From Desulfobulbus oralis (GTDB lineage Bacteria > Desulfobacterota > Desulfobulbia > Desulfobulbales > Desulfobulbaceae), in NCBI RefSeq assembly GCF_002952055.1, contig NZ_CP021255.1:2302001-2366000 (forward strand): a stretch of DNA of 64,000 bases, in the 5' to 3' direction. The notes under the pieces were generated by a model, which saw nothing but the letters and a program-made list of their open reading frames with translations, made no database searches and was not told where the DNA came from. Position numbers and translations under genes: made by a program. How positions within the stretch are numbered: position 1 is the stretch's first letter; the number at the start of each line of letters is the position of its first letter. Below are positions 54,869 through 63,792 of this stretch, piece after piece.

Positions 54869-56236
54869 CTATCTCCTGGGTGAAGGCCTCTGCCAAAACA
54901 GAGCGACCAGCGCCGGCAGGCAGGCCGCAAGCAGGGCCGCCGCCAGATAGCCGGGCGCCCAGCCAAGGGCCGCTTTGAAGGCCAGCTGCTCCAAGACCGC
55001 CGCCGGCGCATCCGGATGCTGCGGGATCAGGAGCAGCCGTTCGTGGTGGGTCAGGGCGGCAAAGCCCATGCCAATGCAGCCGAAGGCCACGTTGCAGGCC
55101 ATGCCCTTGAAGCTCAGCACCGTGGCGCGTCTGGCCGAGCTGGTGATGGCGTTCAGGTAGTGGCTGGCAAAAAAGGAACACAGCATCATCCCGATAAACA
55201 CCCCGGCCATGGGCAGCACGCCGTAGAGCGGTATGAAGCGGACCAATGGGCACAGTATCGCCAGCATGGCCAGGCCGAGGAAGAGGGCATTGCATGCGGG
55301 CGGAAAGCGCTCGACCATCAGCCGGGCCAGGCGCGGCACGGCCAGCCCCAGCACCGCGATGGCGGAGCCGATCAGGCCGAAACTGGAGTCCGGCAGACCG
55401 ATGAGCCGGTAGTAGGGGCTGGTCAGGGTGGCCAGCATCCTCAGGGTGTGGTCCATGCTCATGGTGAGGAGCAGGATGGCCAGGGCAAATGGCGTGCGCA
55501 GCACCCAGAGGGCGGCGTGCCAGGTGCGCAGGCTGAGGATGAACAGCGCGTGCCGGGCCTGGGGATGGCTGCGCTCTTCCGCCGCAGGCAAGGGCTCCCG
55601 CATGCCCAGGGTGACCACAGTGGCGGCCACGGCAAACAGGCAGCTCAGGATCAGGGGCAGGCGCATGCTGAGGCCATGGCCGATATGTACGGGCAAGCCG
55701 AGGATCGTACAGAGCCTGTTCAGAAATTCGTGGTCATACACCGCCGCACCCAGGGTCATGGCCAGGATGAAGGCCAGGCTCTGGGCGCGCATCTTCCGGT
55801 CCAGCACCAGGGGCCACTGCTCCGTCAGGCCGCGTTCGACCAGGCTGTCGTAGGCCAGGGCCTCGTCGCTGCCGCTGCTCATGGCCTCGGCCAGTCCGCC
55901 CAGGATGCAGTTCAGGAGAAAGAACCAGAAGACCAGGGGACTGCCGGCCGGGGCCAGCGCCGGCAGCAGCATGGCCAGGGCAAGCAGCGCCGAGGCCATG
56001 ACCAACAGACGCTTCCGGCCCCAGAGATCGGCCAGGGCGCCGGAGGGCACCTCGGCCAGCACAATGGCAAAGGCCCAGGCTGTGTTCAACAGGGCAAATT
56101 GCTCCAGACTCAAGCCGAAGTCCAGAAAGAGCACGGTAAAGACCGGATAGTAGAAGCGTGCGTTGAAGAGTGCCCGGAAGAGGAGAAAGCGCCGGATATT
56201 GGGCAGCAGGAGGGCAGAGGATGGCGCTATGCTCAT
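54869..56236 (-). CDS. MFS transporter
   Basis: 455 residues with about twelve membrane segments. The loop motif after helix 2 reads GALADLWGRKRLL, the classic major-facilitator signature. The start at 56236 (MSIAPSSALLLPNIRRFLLFRALFN) gives a short cytoplasmic tail before helix 1; the reading frame extends upstream through a terminator, which I reject. Substrate unknown. It stands between hldD and the FKBP gene with its own upstream gap. Confidence 0.8.
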   Translation of the reverse strand: MSIAPSSALLLPNIRRFLLFRALFNARFYYPVFTVLFLDFGLSLEQFALLNTAWAFAIVLAEVPSGALADLWGRKRLLVMASALLALAMLLPALAPAGSPLVFWFFLLNCILGGLAEAMSSGSDEALAYDSLVERGLTEQWPLVLDRKMRAQSLAFILAMTLGAAVYDHEFLNRLCTILGLPVHIGHGLSMRLPLILSCLFAVAATVVTLGMREPLPAAEERSHPQARHALFILSLRTWHAALWVLRTPFALAILLLTMSMDHTLRMLATLTSPYYRLIGLPDSSFGLIGSAIAVLGLAVPRLARLMVERFPPACNALFLGLAMLAILCPLVRFIPLYGVLPMAGVFIGMMLCSFFASHYLNAITSSARRATVLSFKGMACNVAFGCIGMGFAALTHHERLLLIPQHPDAPAAVLEQLAFKAALGWAPGYLAAALLAACLPALVALFWQRPSPRR

Positions 56237-56250
56237 GGATTCGGCACACA

Positions 56251-56286
56251 GAAAAAGCCGGAGCAGACAGATGCCGCTCCGGCTTT
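56251..56286 (-). terminator. Terminator behind the FKBP gene
   Basis: An 11-bp stem AAAGCCGGAGC/GCTCCGGCTTT followed on the minus strand by TTTTTC. It lies 24 bp beyond the FKBP stop and just upstream of the MFS gene. Confidence 0.85.
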
Positions 56287-56309
56287 GGGGCGAGTCGGAA
56301 GGTCTCCTT

Positions 56310-57197
56310 TTATTGCTTTTTCGCAGGATTGGCTTCCGCCTTGCCGACAGCGGCCTTGGCATCCGCCTTGTCCGCTTCGGCCTTGCCCTCGGGCTGGGGC
56401 TGCACAATATCCAGCAACTCGACCTGGAAGATGATCAGAGAGCCCGGACCAATGGCCGGCGGCGCGCCCTGATCGCCATAGGCCAGATCCGGGGGCAGAT
56501 AGATTTCGTAGGTCGAACCCACCGGCATGAGCTGGACGCCTTCCCGCCAGCCGGGAATGACCTGCTTGACCTGAAATTCCGCCGGTTCGTTGCGCTTGTA
56601 GGAACTGTCGAATTCCTTGCCGTCAAGGGTGCGGCCCTTGTAGTGCACCCGGACCGTGTCTTCCGCCAGGGGTTTGGGGCCCTTGCCTTCCTTGATGACC
56701 TTGTACTGCAGACCGGAGACCGTGGTTTTGACGCCTGCCTTGCCCTTGTTGGCGGCCAGGAACTCGTCGGCAGCCTTCCTGTTGGCCACATTCATGGCCA
56801 CGGTTTTCTGAATCTGCTTTTCATACTGGCGCTTGGCGAAGTCCTGCTGAATCTTTTGGGCCTCTTCCTCGCTGATGAGCGGCTTGGCGCCGTCGTAGCT
56901 GTCCTCTATGCCCCGATGGATCAGGGACAGATCAAATTTCTCGTCCATCTCCTTGAAGTATTTGCCCAAAGACAGCCCCAGGGCGTAGCTGTACTGCTGC
57001 ACCTCTGTCTGCAGTTCCTTGCTGGCAACGGCGGTTGCGGCGGGCTTGTCCTGCCCGGCCGCTTTGTCCTGGGCGGCAGCCGTGGTCTTCGCGGCGGCTG
57101 TTTCCGCTCCGCCGACCGCCTTCGTCGTCTCTCCGGCGGCAAAGGCCAGACCTGTGGTGAGCAACATGCCCAGTGCAAGCGGTACATACTTTTTCAT
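56310..57197 (-). CDS. FKBP-type periplasmic peptidyl-prolyl isomerase
   Basis: 295 residues. A signal peptide (KKYVPLALGMLLTTGLAFA) is followed by an Ala/Lys/Thr-rich linker, an FKBP N-terminal dimerisation domain (about 70-165, YALGLSLGKYF) and a catalytic FKBP domain (about 170-265, GWREGVQLMPVGSTYEIYLPPDLAYG in part, with FDSSY). The tail is again Ala/Lys-rich. This is the FkpA/Mip plan. AGGAGCAGG precedes the ATG at 57197. Confidence 0.9.
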   Translation of the reverse strand: MKKYVPLALGMLLTTGLAFAAGETTKAVGGAETAAAKTTAAAQDKAAGQDKPAATAVASKELQTEVQQYSYALGLSLGKYFKEMDEKFDLSLIHRGIEDSYDGAKPLISEEEAQKIQQDFAKRQYEKQIQKTVAMNVANRKAADEFLAANKGKAGVKTTVSGLQYKVIKEGKGPKPLAEDTVRVHYKGRTLDGKEFDSSYKRNEPAEFQVKQVIPGWREGVQLMPVGSTYEIYLPPDLAYGDQGAPPAIGPGSLIIFQVELLDIVQPQPEGKAEADKADAKAAVGKAEANPAKKQ

Positions 57198-57347
57198 CTG
57201 TTCCTGCTCCTTTTTTGATGGCAACTATGAAAACGCCGAAGCCTGCCCTGCGGCTCGCCTGCGTTTCGTCTGTACATTTATCCGGGGCAGCCCGGAGTCG
57301 AAACTGCCCTTTCTTTACAAGGATCGCCTTTTTTTTGCAAGCCACAC

Positions 57348-58646
57348 TTAGTAGGTGCGCCGGTCGATGACCCGCCTGGCCTTGCCTTCGGAGCGTTCCA
57401 GCGAGCGTTCTTCCACCAGTCTGACCTCGACATTGATGCCCAGTTCGGAATTCAGGCGGCGCTTGATATGATCCACAGTCGCCTTCTGCTGCCTCATCTG
57501 GTCGGAAAGCAGGGCATCTGTCGCCTCGACCAGCACGGTCGCCCTGTCGCTGTGATGTTCCCGCTCGACAATGATCTGGTAATGGGGCTCCGTACCCTCC
57601 ACCTCGAAGAGCACCTTTTCGATCTGCATGGGAAAGACATTGACGCCCTTGATGATGAGCATGTCGTCGGAGCGGCCCAGAACGCGCTCCATGCGCCTGA
57701 AAGTGCGGCCGCAGGGGCACTCGCCCGGAAGAATGCGGCTCAGGTCCCGGGTGCGGTAACGGATGACCGGGAAGGCTTCCCGGGTCAGCGGCGTGACGAC
57801 CAGCTCGCCCACCTCGCCCTCCGGAACCGGGTCCAGGGTCACCGGATCCAGCACCTCGACGAGGAAATGATCCTCGTTGATGTGCAGGCCGTTGCATTCC
57901 AGACACTCGCCGGAGAGCCCCGGCCCCATGACCTCGGAGAGGCCGTAGTTGTCGGTGGCCACAATGCCCAGTTTCTCGTGAATTTCCCTGCGCATGCCCT
58001 CGCTCCAGGGTTCGCCGCCAAAGAGCCCGTAGCGCAGCGAAAGTTCGCTTTTGTCCATGCCCATATCCCGCATGGCGTCGGCCAGAATGAGCGAATAGGA
58101 GGGGGTGCAGACCAGGGCCGTGCTCTTGAAATCCCGCATGATCTGGAGCTGACGGCGGGTATTGCCGGAAGATATGGGAATGACCGAGGCGCCGACCGCC
58201 TCGCAGCCGTAGTGCAGACCGAAACCGCCGGTGAAGAGCCCGTAGCCGAAGGCGATCTGCACCACATCGTTGGCGCTCACGCCGGCCGCCGTGATGATGC
58301 GCGCCAGGAGATTGGCCCAGGTGCCCAGATCCTTCCTGGTATAGCCGACCACCGTGGCCTGGCCTGTGGTGCCGGAGGAGGAATGGATGCGCACCACCTC
58401 TTTCAGGGGCACGGCAAACAGTCCGTAGGGGTAGTTGTCGCGCAGATCCTGCTTGACGGTGAAGGGCAGGCGGCGTATGTCGTCAAGACTTTTGATGTCT
58501 TTCGGATCAATATGCATCTCGGCAAATTGCCGCCGGTAAAAAGGCACCTTGCCCGCCACCCGCGCCACAGTTTCCTGCAAACGCTCCAGTTGCAGCTCTT
58601 GCAGCCTGTCTCTTTGAATGCACTCCTTGTCAGGATCCCAGATCAT
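57348..58646 (-). CDS. paaK: Phenylacetate-CoA ligase
   Basis: 432 residues, an adenylate-forming enzyme that makes aryl-CoA from arylacetate and ATP. The P-loop-like HSSSGTTGQATVVGYT is near 90, YGLSEVMGPG near 235 and the C-terminal lid has EGKARRVIDRR. I start at 58646 because GAGGCAAGAC precedes this ATG; another lies four codons upstream. With iorAB and an ACT-domain protein next to it, it probably handles arylacetates from aromatic amino acids, either saving energy from aryl-CoA or activating arylacetates for reuse. Confidence 0.9.
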   Translation of the reverse strand: MIWDPDKECIQRDRLQELQLERLQETVARVAGKVPFYRRQFAEMHIDPKDIKSLDDIRRLPFTVKQDLRDNYPYGLFAVPLKEVVRIHSSSGTTGQATVVGYTRKDLGTWANLLARIITAAGVSANDVVQIAFGYGLFTGGFGLHYGCEAVGASVIPISSGNTRRQLQIMRDFKSTALVCTPSYSLILADAMRDMGMDKSELSLRYGLFGGEPWSEGMRREIHEKLGIVATDNYGLSEVMGPGLSGECLECNGLHINEDHFLVEVLDPVTLDPVPEGEVGELVVTPLTREAFPVIRYRTRDLSRILPGECPCGRTFRRMERVLGRSDDMLIIKGVNVFPMQIEKVLFEVEGTEPHYQIIVEREHHSDRATVLVEATDALLSDQMRQQKATVDHIKRRLNSELGINVEVRLVEERSLERSEGKARRVIDRRTY

Positions 58647-58678
58647 GTCTTGCCTCATGCGCAGGTTTGCAGGGTACG

Positions 58679-58710
58679 GAAAAACCGGCCCGCCGCCGTC
58701 GGGCCGGTCT
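58679..58710 (-). terminator. Terminator behind the Cys-repeat protein gene
   Basis: A 9-bp stem ACCGGCCCG/CGGGCCGGT with a 7-base loop and TTTTTCC following on the minus strand. It separates the small secreted protein gene from paaK. Confidence 0.75.
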
Positions 58711-58732
58711 GGTCATACCGTGGATTTCCGGA

Positions 58733-59065
58733 TCAGCGTTTCGGATGATTGGCAGCGGCGTCCCGCACACAGGCGTCAACCTTGTTGCGGTCATTGCCCC
58801 AGCGTTTGGTGCAGTCGGAAACGATGTCTTTCCGGGGTTGACCGTTATGCGGCCGCATGTCCTGCTCCTTTCCGTCCGGTGCAGGCTGCCCCGGAGACGG
58901 AGCGACGCTCCCAGGCTGTCCGTTGTCACCCTGCACGCAGCGCTCGAAGGCCGCACGGTCCTTGTGCCAGAGCGGACGGCAGTCCTTATGATGCGGAGCC
59001 GCCACCGCACTCTGGGCGGCAAGCAGAAAAAAACCGGCCAGCACGACTAAAGGCATCTTGTGCAT
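58733..59065 (-). CDS. Small secreted protein with two C-x13-C repeats
   Basis: 110 residues. A signal peptide (LVVLAGFFLLAAQSAVA) is followed by two matching units, CRPLWHKDRAAFERCV (about 30-45) and CTKRWGNDRNKVDACV (about 84-99). Each has C, three residues, W, then DR and a final CV, so a disulfide-clasped helix repeated twice is likely. The linker is Pro/Gly/Asn-rich. I do not recognise the family. It lies alone between the ACT gene and paaK, with its own terminator. Confidence 0.65.
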   Translation of the reverse strand: MHKMPLVVLAGFFLLAAQSAVAAPHHKDCRPLWHKDRAAFERCVQGDNGQPGSVAPSPGQPAPDGKEQDMRPHNGQPRKDIVSDCTKRWGNDRNKVDACVRDAAANHPKR

Positions 59066-59143
59066 CTCGTTCTCCTTTCTGTATGTTTTTTCATGATGCT
59101 CGCATGGCGCCCCGTCTCCACCCGAAGCCGAGGAATCTGCGCC

Positions 59144-59575
59144 TCAGACCGCGCAGATTTCCCCGGTGGAAACCAGGGCAAAGCCCTGTTCCTGCAAGAG
59201 GGCCACGGCCCTGTCCATCTCGTCAAAACGGAAGATCATAACCGCGCTGCCGTCGGCCCGGTGCGCGTAGGCGTACATATATTCCACGTTGAAGCCGCCG
59301 CCGCTCACAGCCTCGAGTACGCTGGCCAGCCCGCCGACCCGATCCGGCACGGCCACGGCGACCACCTTGGTCCTGTTGACCGGGAAGCCGCGCTTTTTCA
59401 GCACTTCCCTGGCCAGTTCCACCTTGTCCACAATCAGGCGCAGGATGCCGAAGTCCGCGGTGTCAGCCACGGAAAGGGCCCGGATATTGATGTTGTTTTG
59501 CGCCAGGACGGCTGTGATTTCGGCCAGGCGGCCCGACTTGTTTTCCAGAAAAACGGCAAGTTGTTCAACCAGCAT
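59144..59575 (-). CDS. Double ACT-domain protein
   Basis: 143 residues made of two ACT domains in tandem (LAVFLENKSGRLAEITAVLAQNNINI at 6-31, and VVAVAVPDRVGGLASVLEAVSGGGFNVEYMYAY at about 70-102). Such proteins bind amino acids and are found next to indolepyruvate oxidoreductase and phenylacetate-CoA ligase in many anaerobes, so it likely senses an aromatic amino acid. It follows iorB by 44 bp. Confidence 0.85.
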   Translation of the reverse strand: MLVEQLAVFLENKSGRLAEITAVLAQNNINIRALSVADTADFGILRLIVDKVELAREVLKKRGFPVNRTKVVAVAVPDRVGGLASVLEAVSGGGFNVEYMYAYAHRADGSAVMIFRFDEMDRAVALLQEQGFALVSTGEICAV

Positions 59576-59619
59576 GGCAGTCCCCCAAACAGTGATGCTT
59601 TGTCGATGTCGGCCGCGCT

Positions 59620-60204
59620 TTACGCACGGGCCGCAGCCCGGCCGGCGAGAAAGGCCTTCTTGTTGACCTCGCGGAAGGCCGGCTTCATGGTGCGCTCGAT
59701 CACATCAAGAAAAATATCTTCTCCCAGCTCCAGAAAGATCGACAGCGCGCCCACCATGGCCACGTTGACGCTTTTCAGCTCGCCCACCTGCCGGGCCACG
59801 GCAAAGGCGTCCACAGGAGTCACCCTGAGGCCTGCGGACGACAGTTCGTTCAAAATGTTTTCCGGGTACCGGCTTTGGCCCAGGGCCACGGATGGCGGCG
59901 GGATCTTCTGGGTGTTGACCACCGCCACACTGCCCCGATGCAAAAAGGGCAGGTAGCGGGCGGCCTCCATCATTTCAAAGGCGACCAGAATATCGGCCTT
60001 TCCCGGCTCGATCAGCGGAGAGTACACCTTTTTGCCATAGCGCAGGTGGGCCTCCACCGAGCCGCCCCGCTGGGCCATGCCGTGCACTTCGCTCTTCTTG
60101 GCGTCGAAGCCCGCCGCCAGAACCGCCTGGGCGGTGAGTTCGCTGGCGAGCAGGATACCCTGACCGCCGACTCCGGAAAAGAGGATGTTGCCGCCCCTGT
60201 TCAT
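59620..60204 (-). CDS. iorB: Indolepyruvate:ferredoxin oxidoreductase beta subunit
   Basis: 194 residues, the gamma-type domain of 2-oxo-acid:ferredoxin oxidoreductases. The start ILFSGVGGQGILLASELTAQA and then EVHGMAQRGGSVEAHLRYG are typical. With IorA it oxidises aryl pyruvates to arylacetyl-CoA and reduced ferredoxin. Its ATG overlaps the iorA stop (ATGA), which sets the start at 60204. Confidence 0.94.
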   Translation of the reverse strand: MNRGGNILFSGVGGQGILLASELTAQAVLAAGFDAKKSEVHGMAQRGGSVEAHLRYGKKVYSPLIEPGKADILVAFEMMEAARYLPFLHRGSVAVVNTQKIPPPSVALGQSRYPENILNELSSAGLRVTPVDAFAVARQVGELKSVNVAMVGALSIFLELGEDIFLDVIERTMKPAFREVNKKAFLAGRAAARA

Positions 60205-62009
60205 GCCCTGCCCTCCCTGAGGATGATGGCCCCGAATCTGCAAACCGACGCACACTGGCCGCAACCGTTGCACTGCACCGTGTTGATGCAGGCAAAGCCC
60301 TTCTGCTGTTCCCTGTAGCCCCTGGCTTTGGCCTCTGCAGGCTGAAGCGGCGTCCAACTGATGGCCGGGCAGTTCATCTGCACGCAGAGGCCGCAGCCGC
60401 TGCACTTCTCGGTTTGGGTCAAGTAAAGCGGCTTTTTTCTCCTGCGTTCTTCCGGCAGCAGCACGCAGGGCGCCCGGCTGATGACAACCGAGAGGTCCGA
60501 AGAGTCGATTTCCGCCTTCAGCGTCCTGCTGGTCTCCGGCACATTGTGCGGATCGACCACAACCACGCGGCCAACGCCCATGGCAGCACAGAGCTTTTCC
60601 AGATCGAGCGCCGGGGCGGCCGCGCCCTTGATGCTCTTGCCGTTTGCCGGGTTGTTCTGGTGCCCGGTCATGGCGGTGGTGCGGTTGTCCAGAATAATGA
60701 TGGTGTGGTTCGCGCGGTTGTAGACCGCGTTCAGCAGACCGGTGAGACCGGAGTGCATGAAGGTGGAATCGCCCAGAACGGACACCAGCCTGTCCTGCCC
60801 CGCCGCGCCCAGGGCCTTGCCCATGCCGTGGGCCACGGTGATGGAGGCGCCCATGCAGACGCAGGCGTCCATGGCGGCCAGGGGCGGCAGCGCCCCCAGG
60901 GTATAGCAGCCGATGTCGCCCGAGACGAACACCTCCCGCATGCGCGAGAGAACGAAGAAAATGCCCCGGTGCGGGCAGCCGGCGCAGAGATTCGGCGGCC
61001 GTGGCGGCAGCTCCGGAGCCGGGAAGACTGCGACGACCTCCTCCGGCACCAGCGCCTTGCGCACGAGGTAGGGGTTCAGCTCGCCGATAGCCGGAATGAC
61101 ATCCTTGCCGTGGCAGGGGATGCCCATGGCCCTGATGTGCAGTTCCAGAAAGGGATCCAGCTCCTCGACCACAACGAGTTCGTCCACCGTGGCGGCAAAG
61201 GCGCGGATTTTCCGCTCCGGCAGCGGCCAGACCATGCCCAGCTTCAGCACCGGCGCATCCGGAAAGGCCTCCTTGACATAGTTGTACGACACGCCGGCAC
61301 AGACAAAGCCACGTTTGCCCTGGCCCGGTTCAATGCGGTTTTCCGGCAGGCTCTCGGCCAGGGCCAGGAGTCTCGGCCATTTTTCCGCCATGACCTGACG
61401 TCGTTTCATGGCCCGTGCGGGCAGCATCACCTGCTTGACCGGGTCTTTCTCCAGAACCGGTTCCGGAACAGGCGCCCGCTGGCCCGGCATGACCACGCCT
61501 TTCACGTGGGCAAGCCGGGCGGTGGTGCGGAACAACACCGGCGCGTCCGCCTCCTCGCTGATTCTGTAGGCAGTGGCCATCATGGCCCGCGCTTCGGCCG
61601 GGTCGGAGGGCTCCAGCATGGGCAGCTTGGCGGCAAAGGCGTAGTTGCGGTTGTCCTGCTCGTTTTGTGAGCTGTGCATCTGCGGATCGTCCGCGGTCAC
61701 GATGACCAGTCCGCCCCGAACGCCGGTATAGGCGGCGGTGAAGAGCGGATCCGCAGCCACATTCAGGCCCACGTGCTTCATGGTGGCCAGGGCCCGCGCG
61801 CCGGCAAAGGAGGCCCCGATCGCCACCTCCAGACCCACCTTTTCATTGGGCGCCCATTCGGTGTACACACCTTCATAGGCGGACAGGTTTTCCATGATTT
61901 CCGTGGAGGGCGTGCCCGGATAGCCGGAACCGACCCGCACCCCGGCCTCCCACGCACCCAGCGCTATGGCCTCGTTGCCGGAAAGCCAGAGTTTTTCCTG
62001 TTGTGCCAT
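60201..62009 (-). CDS. iorA: Indolepyruvate:ferredoxin oxidoreductase alpha subunit
   Basis: 602 residues. The pyrimidine-binding domain starts LWLSGNEAIALGAWEAGVRVGSGYPGTPSTE. The ThDP domain has GDIGCYTLGALPPL and VLGDSTFMHSGLTGLLNAVYN. Two [4Fe-4S] clusters at the C-terminus are bound by CSGCGLCVQMNC and CNGCGQCASVC. I start at 62009 (MAQQEKLW) behind AGGAGCAC. It acts in the cytoplasm with IorB on indolepyruvate, phenylpyruvate and hydroxyphenylpyruvate. Confidence 0.96.
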   Translation of the reverse strand: MAQQEKLWLSGNEAIALGAWEAGVRVGSGYPGTPSTEIMENLSAYEGVYTEWAPNEKVGLEVAIGASFAGARALATMKHVGLNVAADPLFTAAYTGVRGGLVIVTADDPQMHSSQNEQDNRNYAFAAKLPMLEPSDPAEARAMMATAYRISEEADAPVLFRTTARLAHVKGVVMPGQRAPVPEPVLEKDPVKQVMLPARAMKRRQVMAEKWPRLLALAESLPENRIEPGQGKRGFVCAGVSYNYVKEAFPDAPVLKLGMVWPLPERKIRAFAATVDELVVVEELDPFLELHIRAMGIPCHGKDVIPAIGELNPYLVRKALVPEEVVAVFPAPELPPRPPNLCAGCPHRGIFFVLSRMREVFVSGDIGCYTLGALPPLAAMDACVCMGASITVAHGMGKALGAAGQDRLVSVLGDSTFMHSGLTGLLNAVYNRANHTIIILDNRTTAMTGHQNNPANGKSIKGAAAPALDLEKLCAAMGVGRVVVVDPHNVPETSRTLKAEIDSSDLSVVISRAPCVLLPEERRRKKPLYLTQTEKCSGCGLCVQMNCPAISWTPLQPAEAKARGYREQQKGFACINTVQCNGCGQCASVCRFGAIILREGRA

Positions 62010-62040
62010 TTCGTGTGCTCCTTTTGGGATTATGTACGCC

Positions 62041-63792
62041 TCAGTGGGCCGCCGCTCCTGTCCCGTCCTGGGCAACGGGCACCCACAACGCGTGGAATTC
62101 AGCCTGTTCCTTGCCGACGGTGCAGGCGCTTGCCATGACTTCGGTGGATTGCATCAGTTTGATGAGCTCCCGCGACAAAACGCTTTCCCGACCCGTAGTA
62201 CTGGTCAGCATCGTCAGCAGCGGCTGGGACTTTGCCGCCAGCTTCGCCGGCCTGAAGACAACGGCCGCGTTGTTGGCCCTAGTCAGGTCCGCGCTCATCT
62301 CCGTGCCCAGGATCGTCATCAGTTCCTGGGGCAGCGTCCCGGTCCGGCCGCTTTTGGCCAGCAGCGGCTGCACGGTTTTTTGCATGGCGCCCAGGACGAG
62401 CATGTGGTCATCCACGCCCAGGGACGGAACCAGGCCGACCTCATTCATGACGGGCCAGGTGTAGAGCCGGGCCTGATCCACTTGCTGCTGTGTGCCGGCA
62501 ATGCCATAGGGAGCGACAATCTGGTTGACGCTCCCAGCCAGTTTCTCCACATTCGCCCGGTTGCGCACATTGGCAAAAATCGCCACATCAGGCATGGGGG
62601 AGACCTTGGTCTGGACGATGTCGTTCAGCACCAGTCCGTAGCGTGGCCCAAAGGACGATGCGGCTTCCTCGGGCGGTATGCCCAGAACGCCCTGCACCTG
62701 GGTCTGGAATTTTGCATAGTCCTCCGGATCTTCTTCGGCGACCAGCTTGAGCAGATTTTCCGGGGTCCAGGAGGTGATCCAGTAGAAAAGCAGACTCTGC
62801 TCGCCCAAAAAGGACAGGGGGCTGCTGTCGCTGGCAAGGCTGATGTCGACCGAGTTTCTGACCAGCTCGTGCAGCGCGTCGTAGCGGGTTCTGATACGGC
62901 TTTTGCTTTCCAACCCCTTGGCGCTTTTGAACGCGACGTCGTAGGCGTAGTCAATGCCGCTTGCGTAAGTGGCCAGTTTCTCGAAGTCCTGTCGCTTTTT
63001 CTCCCCACCTGTCAGCGCGTCGAGCTGCGGCAGCAGGGCGGCCATGCCCGCAATATTGTAATAGGAGGTGCTCATGGGCGCGGCCGCCGACTCCTTCTGC
63101 CAGAAGGCCACCGCCTCCCTGTACCCGCTCTGCGCCTGGAGATTGGCCCCGCCCTTTTTGGCCTTCACACCGGCCAGCACCGGGGCCTTGTCCTGCGCCA
63201 GGAGCAGCACATTGCCTTCGCTGTAGCCGTAAAAGGTGTTCGTGCGGCCGGAGCTGTCTGTTACCTGTATGCGGTTCAGCTCCAGGCCCTCGACCGTTTC
63301 CTTCTCAATGGTGACACCCTTGACCAGATTGCCCAGCAGGGAGGCCAGCGAAGCGCCCTGGGTGGTGGCATAGGTCGCCACGCTACGCTGCAGGGCCAGT
63401 TTCGGGTTGTCCCGGAGCAGGGCCATATCCGGCGGCAGCAATACCACGGTCAGGTCGTCGCCAAAAACGGCGCGGAAAGCCGGATGATCGAGGGTCTGGG
63501 CGATACCGTCGAAAAGCTGGTCATAGTCCTTTCGCATGGCATCGGCCTTGAGATCGTCCAGAATGGCGTGCATGGTGTCCTTGGCGAAAAAATGCCCCAG
63601 AGGGGTGGCGGCAAAGCCGTCCGCCATCTGATCCAGGTGGTTCAATGTGACCAGCGCCAGCGCATTTTCGGGCACAAAGCTGGCCACCGCTTCAGAGGTA
63701 CCAGTATCCCTCCCGCCGCGGGTGAAGAACAGTGCGCCCGCGACAAGCAGTGCCGCCAGGGCCACGACGAGCAAGATTCCCTTTTTTTTCAT
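62041..63792 (-). CDS. Exported DUF3352-like protein of unknown function
   Basis: 583 residues. One N-terminal hydrophobic segment (GILLVVALAALLVAGALFF) acts as signal or anchor and the rest is soluble, presumably periplasmic. Stretches such as VPENALALVTLNHLDQM near the start and AIFANVRNRANVEKLAGSVNQI later recall the DUF3352 group of bacterial surface proteins, but I am not sure. AAGGAGGATGC precedes the ATG. It ends 31 bp before iorA, on the same strand; a link to that pathway is not evident. The last 208 bp of the window upstream of it hold no gene I can support. Confidence 0.65.
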   Translation of the reverse strand: MKKKGILLVVALAALLVAGALFFTRGGRDTGTSEAVASFVPENALALVTLNHLDQMADGFAATPLGHFFAKDTMHAILDDLKADAMRKDYDQLFDGIAQTLDHPAFRAVFGDDLTVVLLPPDMALLRDNPKLALQRSVATYATTQGASLASLLGNLVKGVTIEKETVEGLELNRIQVTDSSGRTNTFYGYSEGNVLLLAQDKAPVLAGVKAKKGGANLQAQSGYREAVAFWQKESAAAPMSTSYYNIAGMAALLPQLDALTGGEKKRQDFEKLATYASGIDYAYDVAFKSAKGLESKSRIRTRYDALHELVRNSVDISLASDSSPLSFLGEQSLLFYWITSWTPENLLKLVAEEDPEDYAKFQTQVQGVLGIPPEEAASSFGPRYGLVLNDIVQTKVSPMPDVAIFANVRNRANVEKLAGSVNQIVAPYGIAGTQQQVDQARLYTWPVMNEVGLVPSLGVDDHMLVLGAMQKTVQPLLAKSGRTGTLPQELMTILGTEMSADLTRANNAAVVFRPAKLAAKSQPLLTMLTSTTGRESVLSRELIKLMQSTEVMASACTVGKEQAEFHALWVPVAQDGTGAAAH

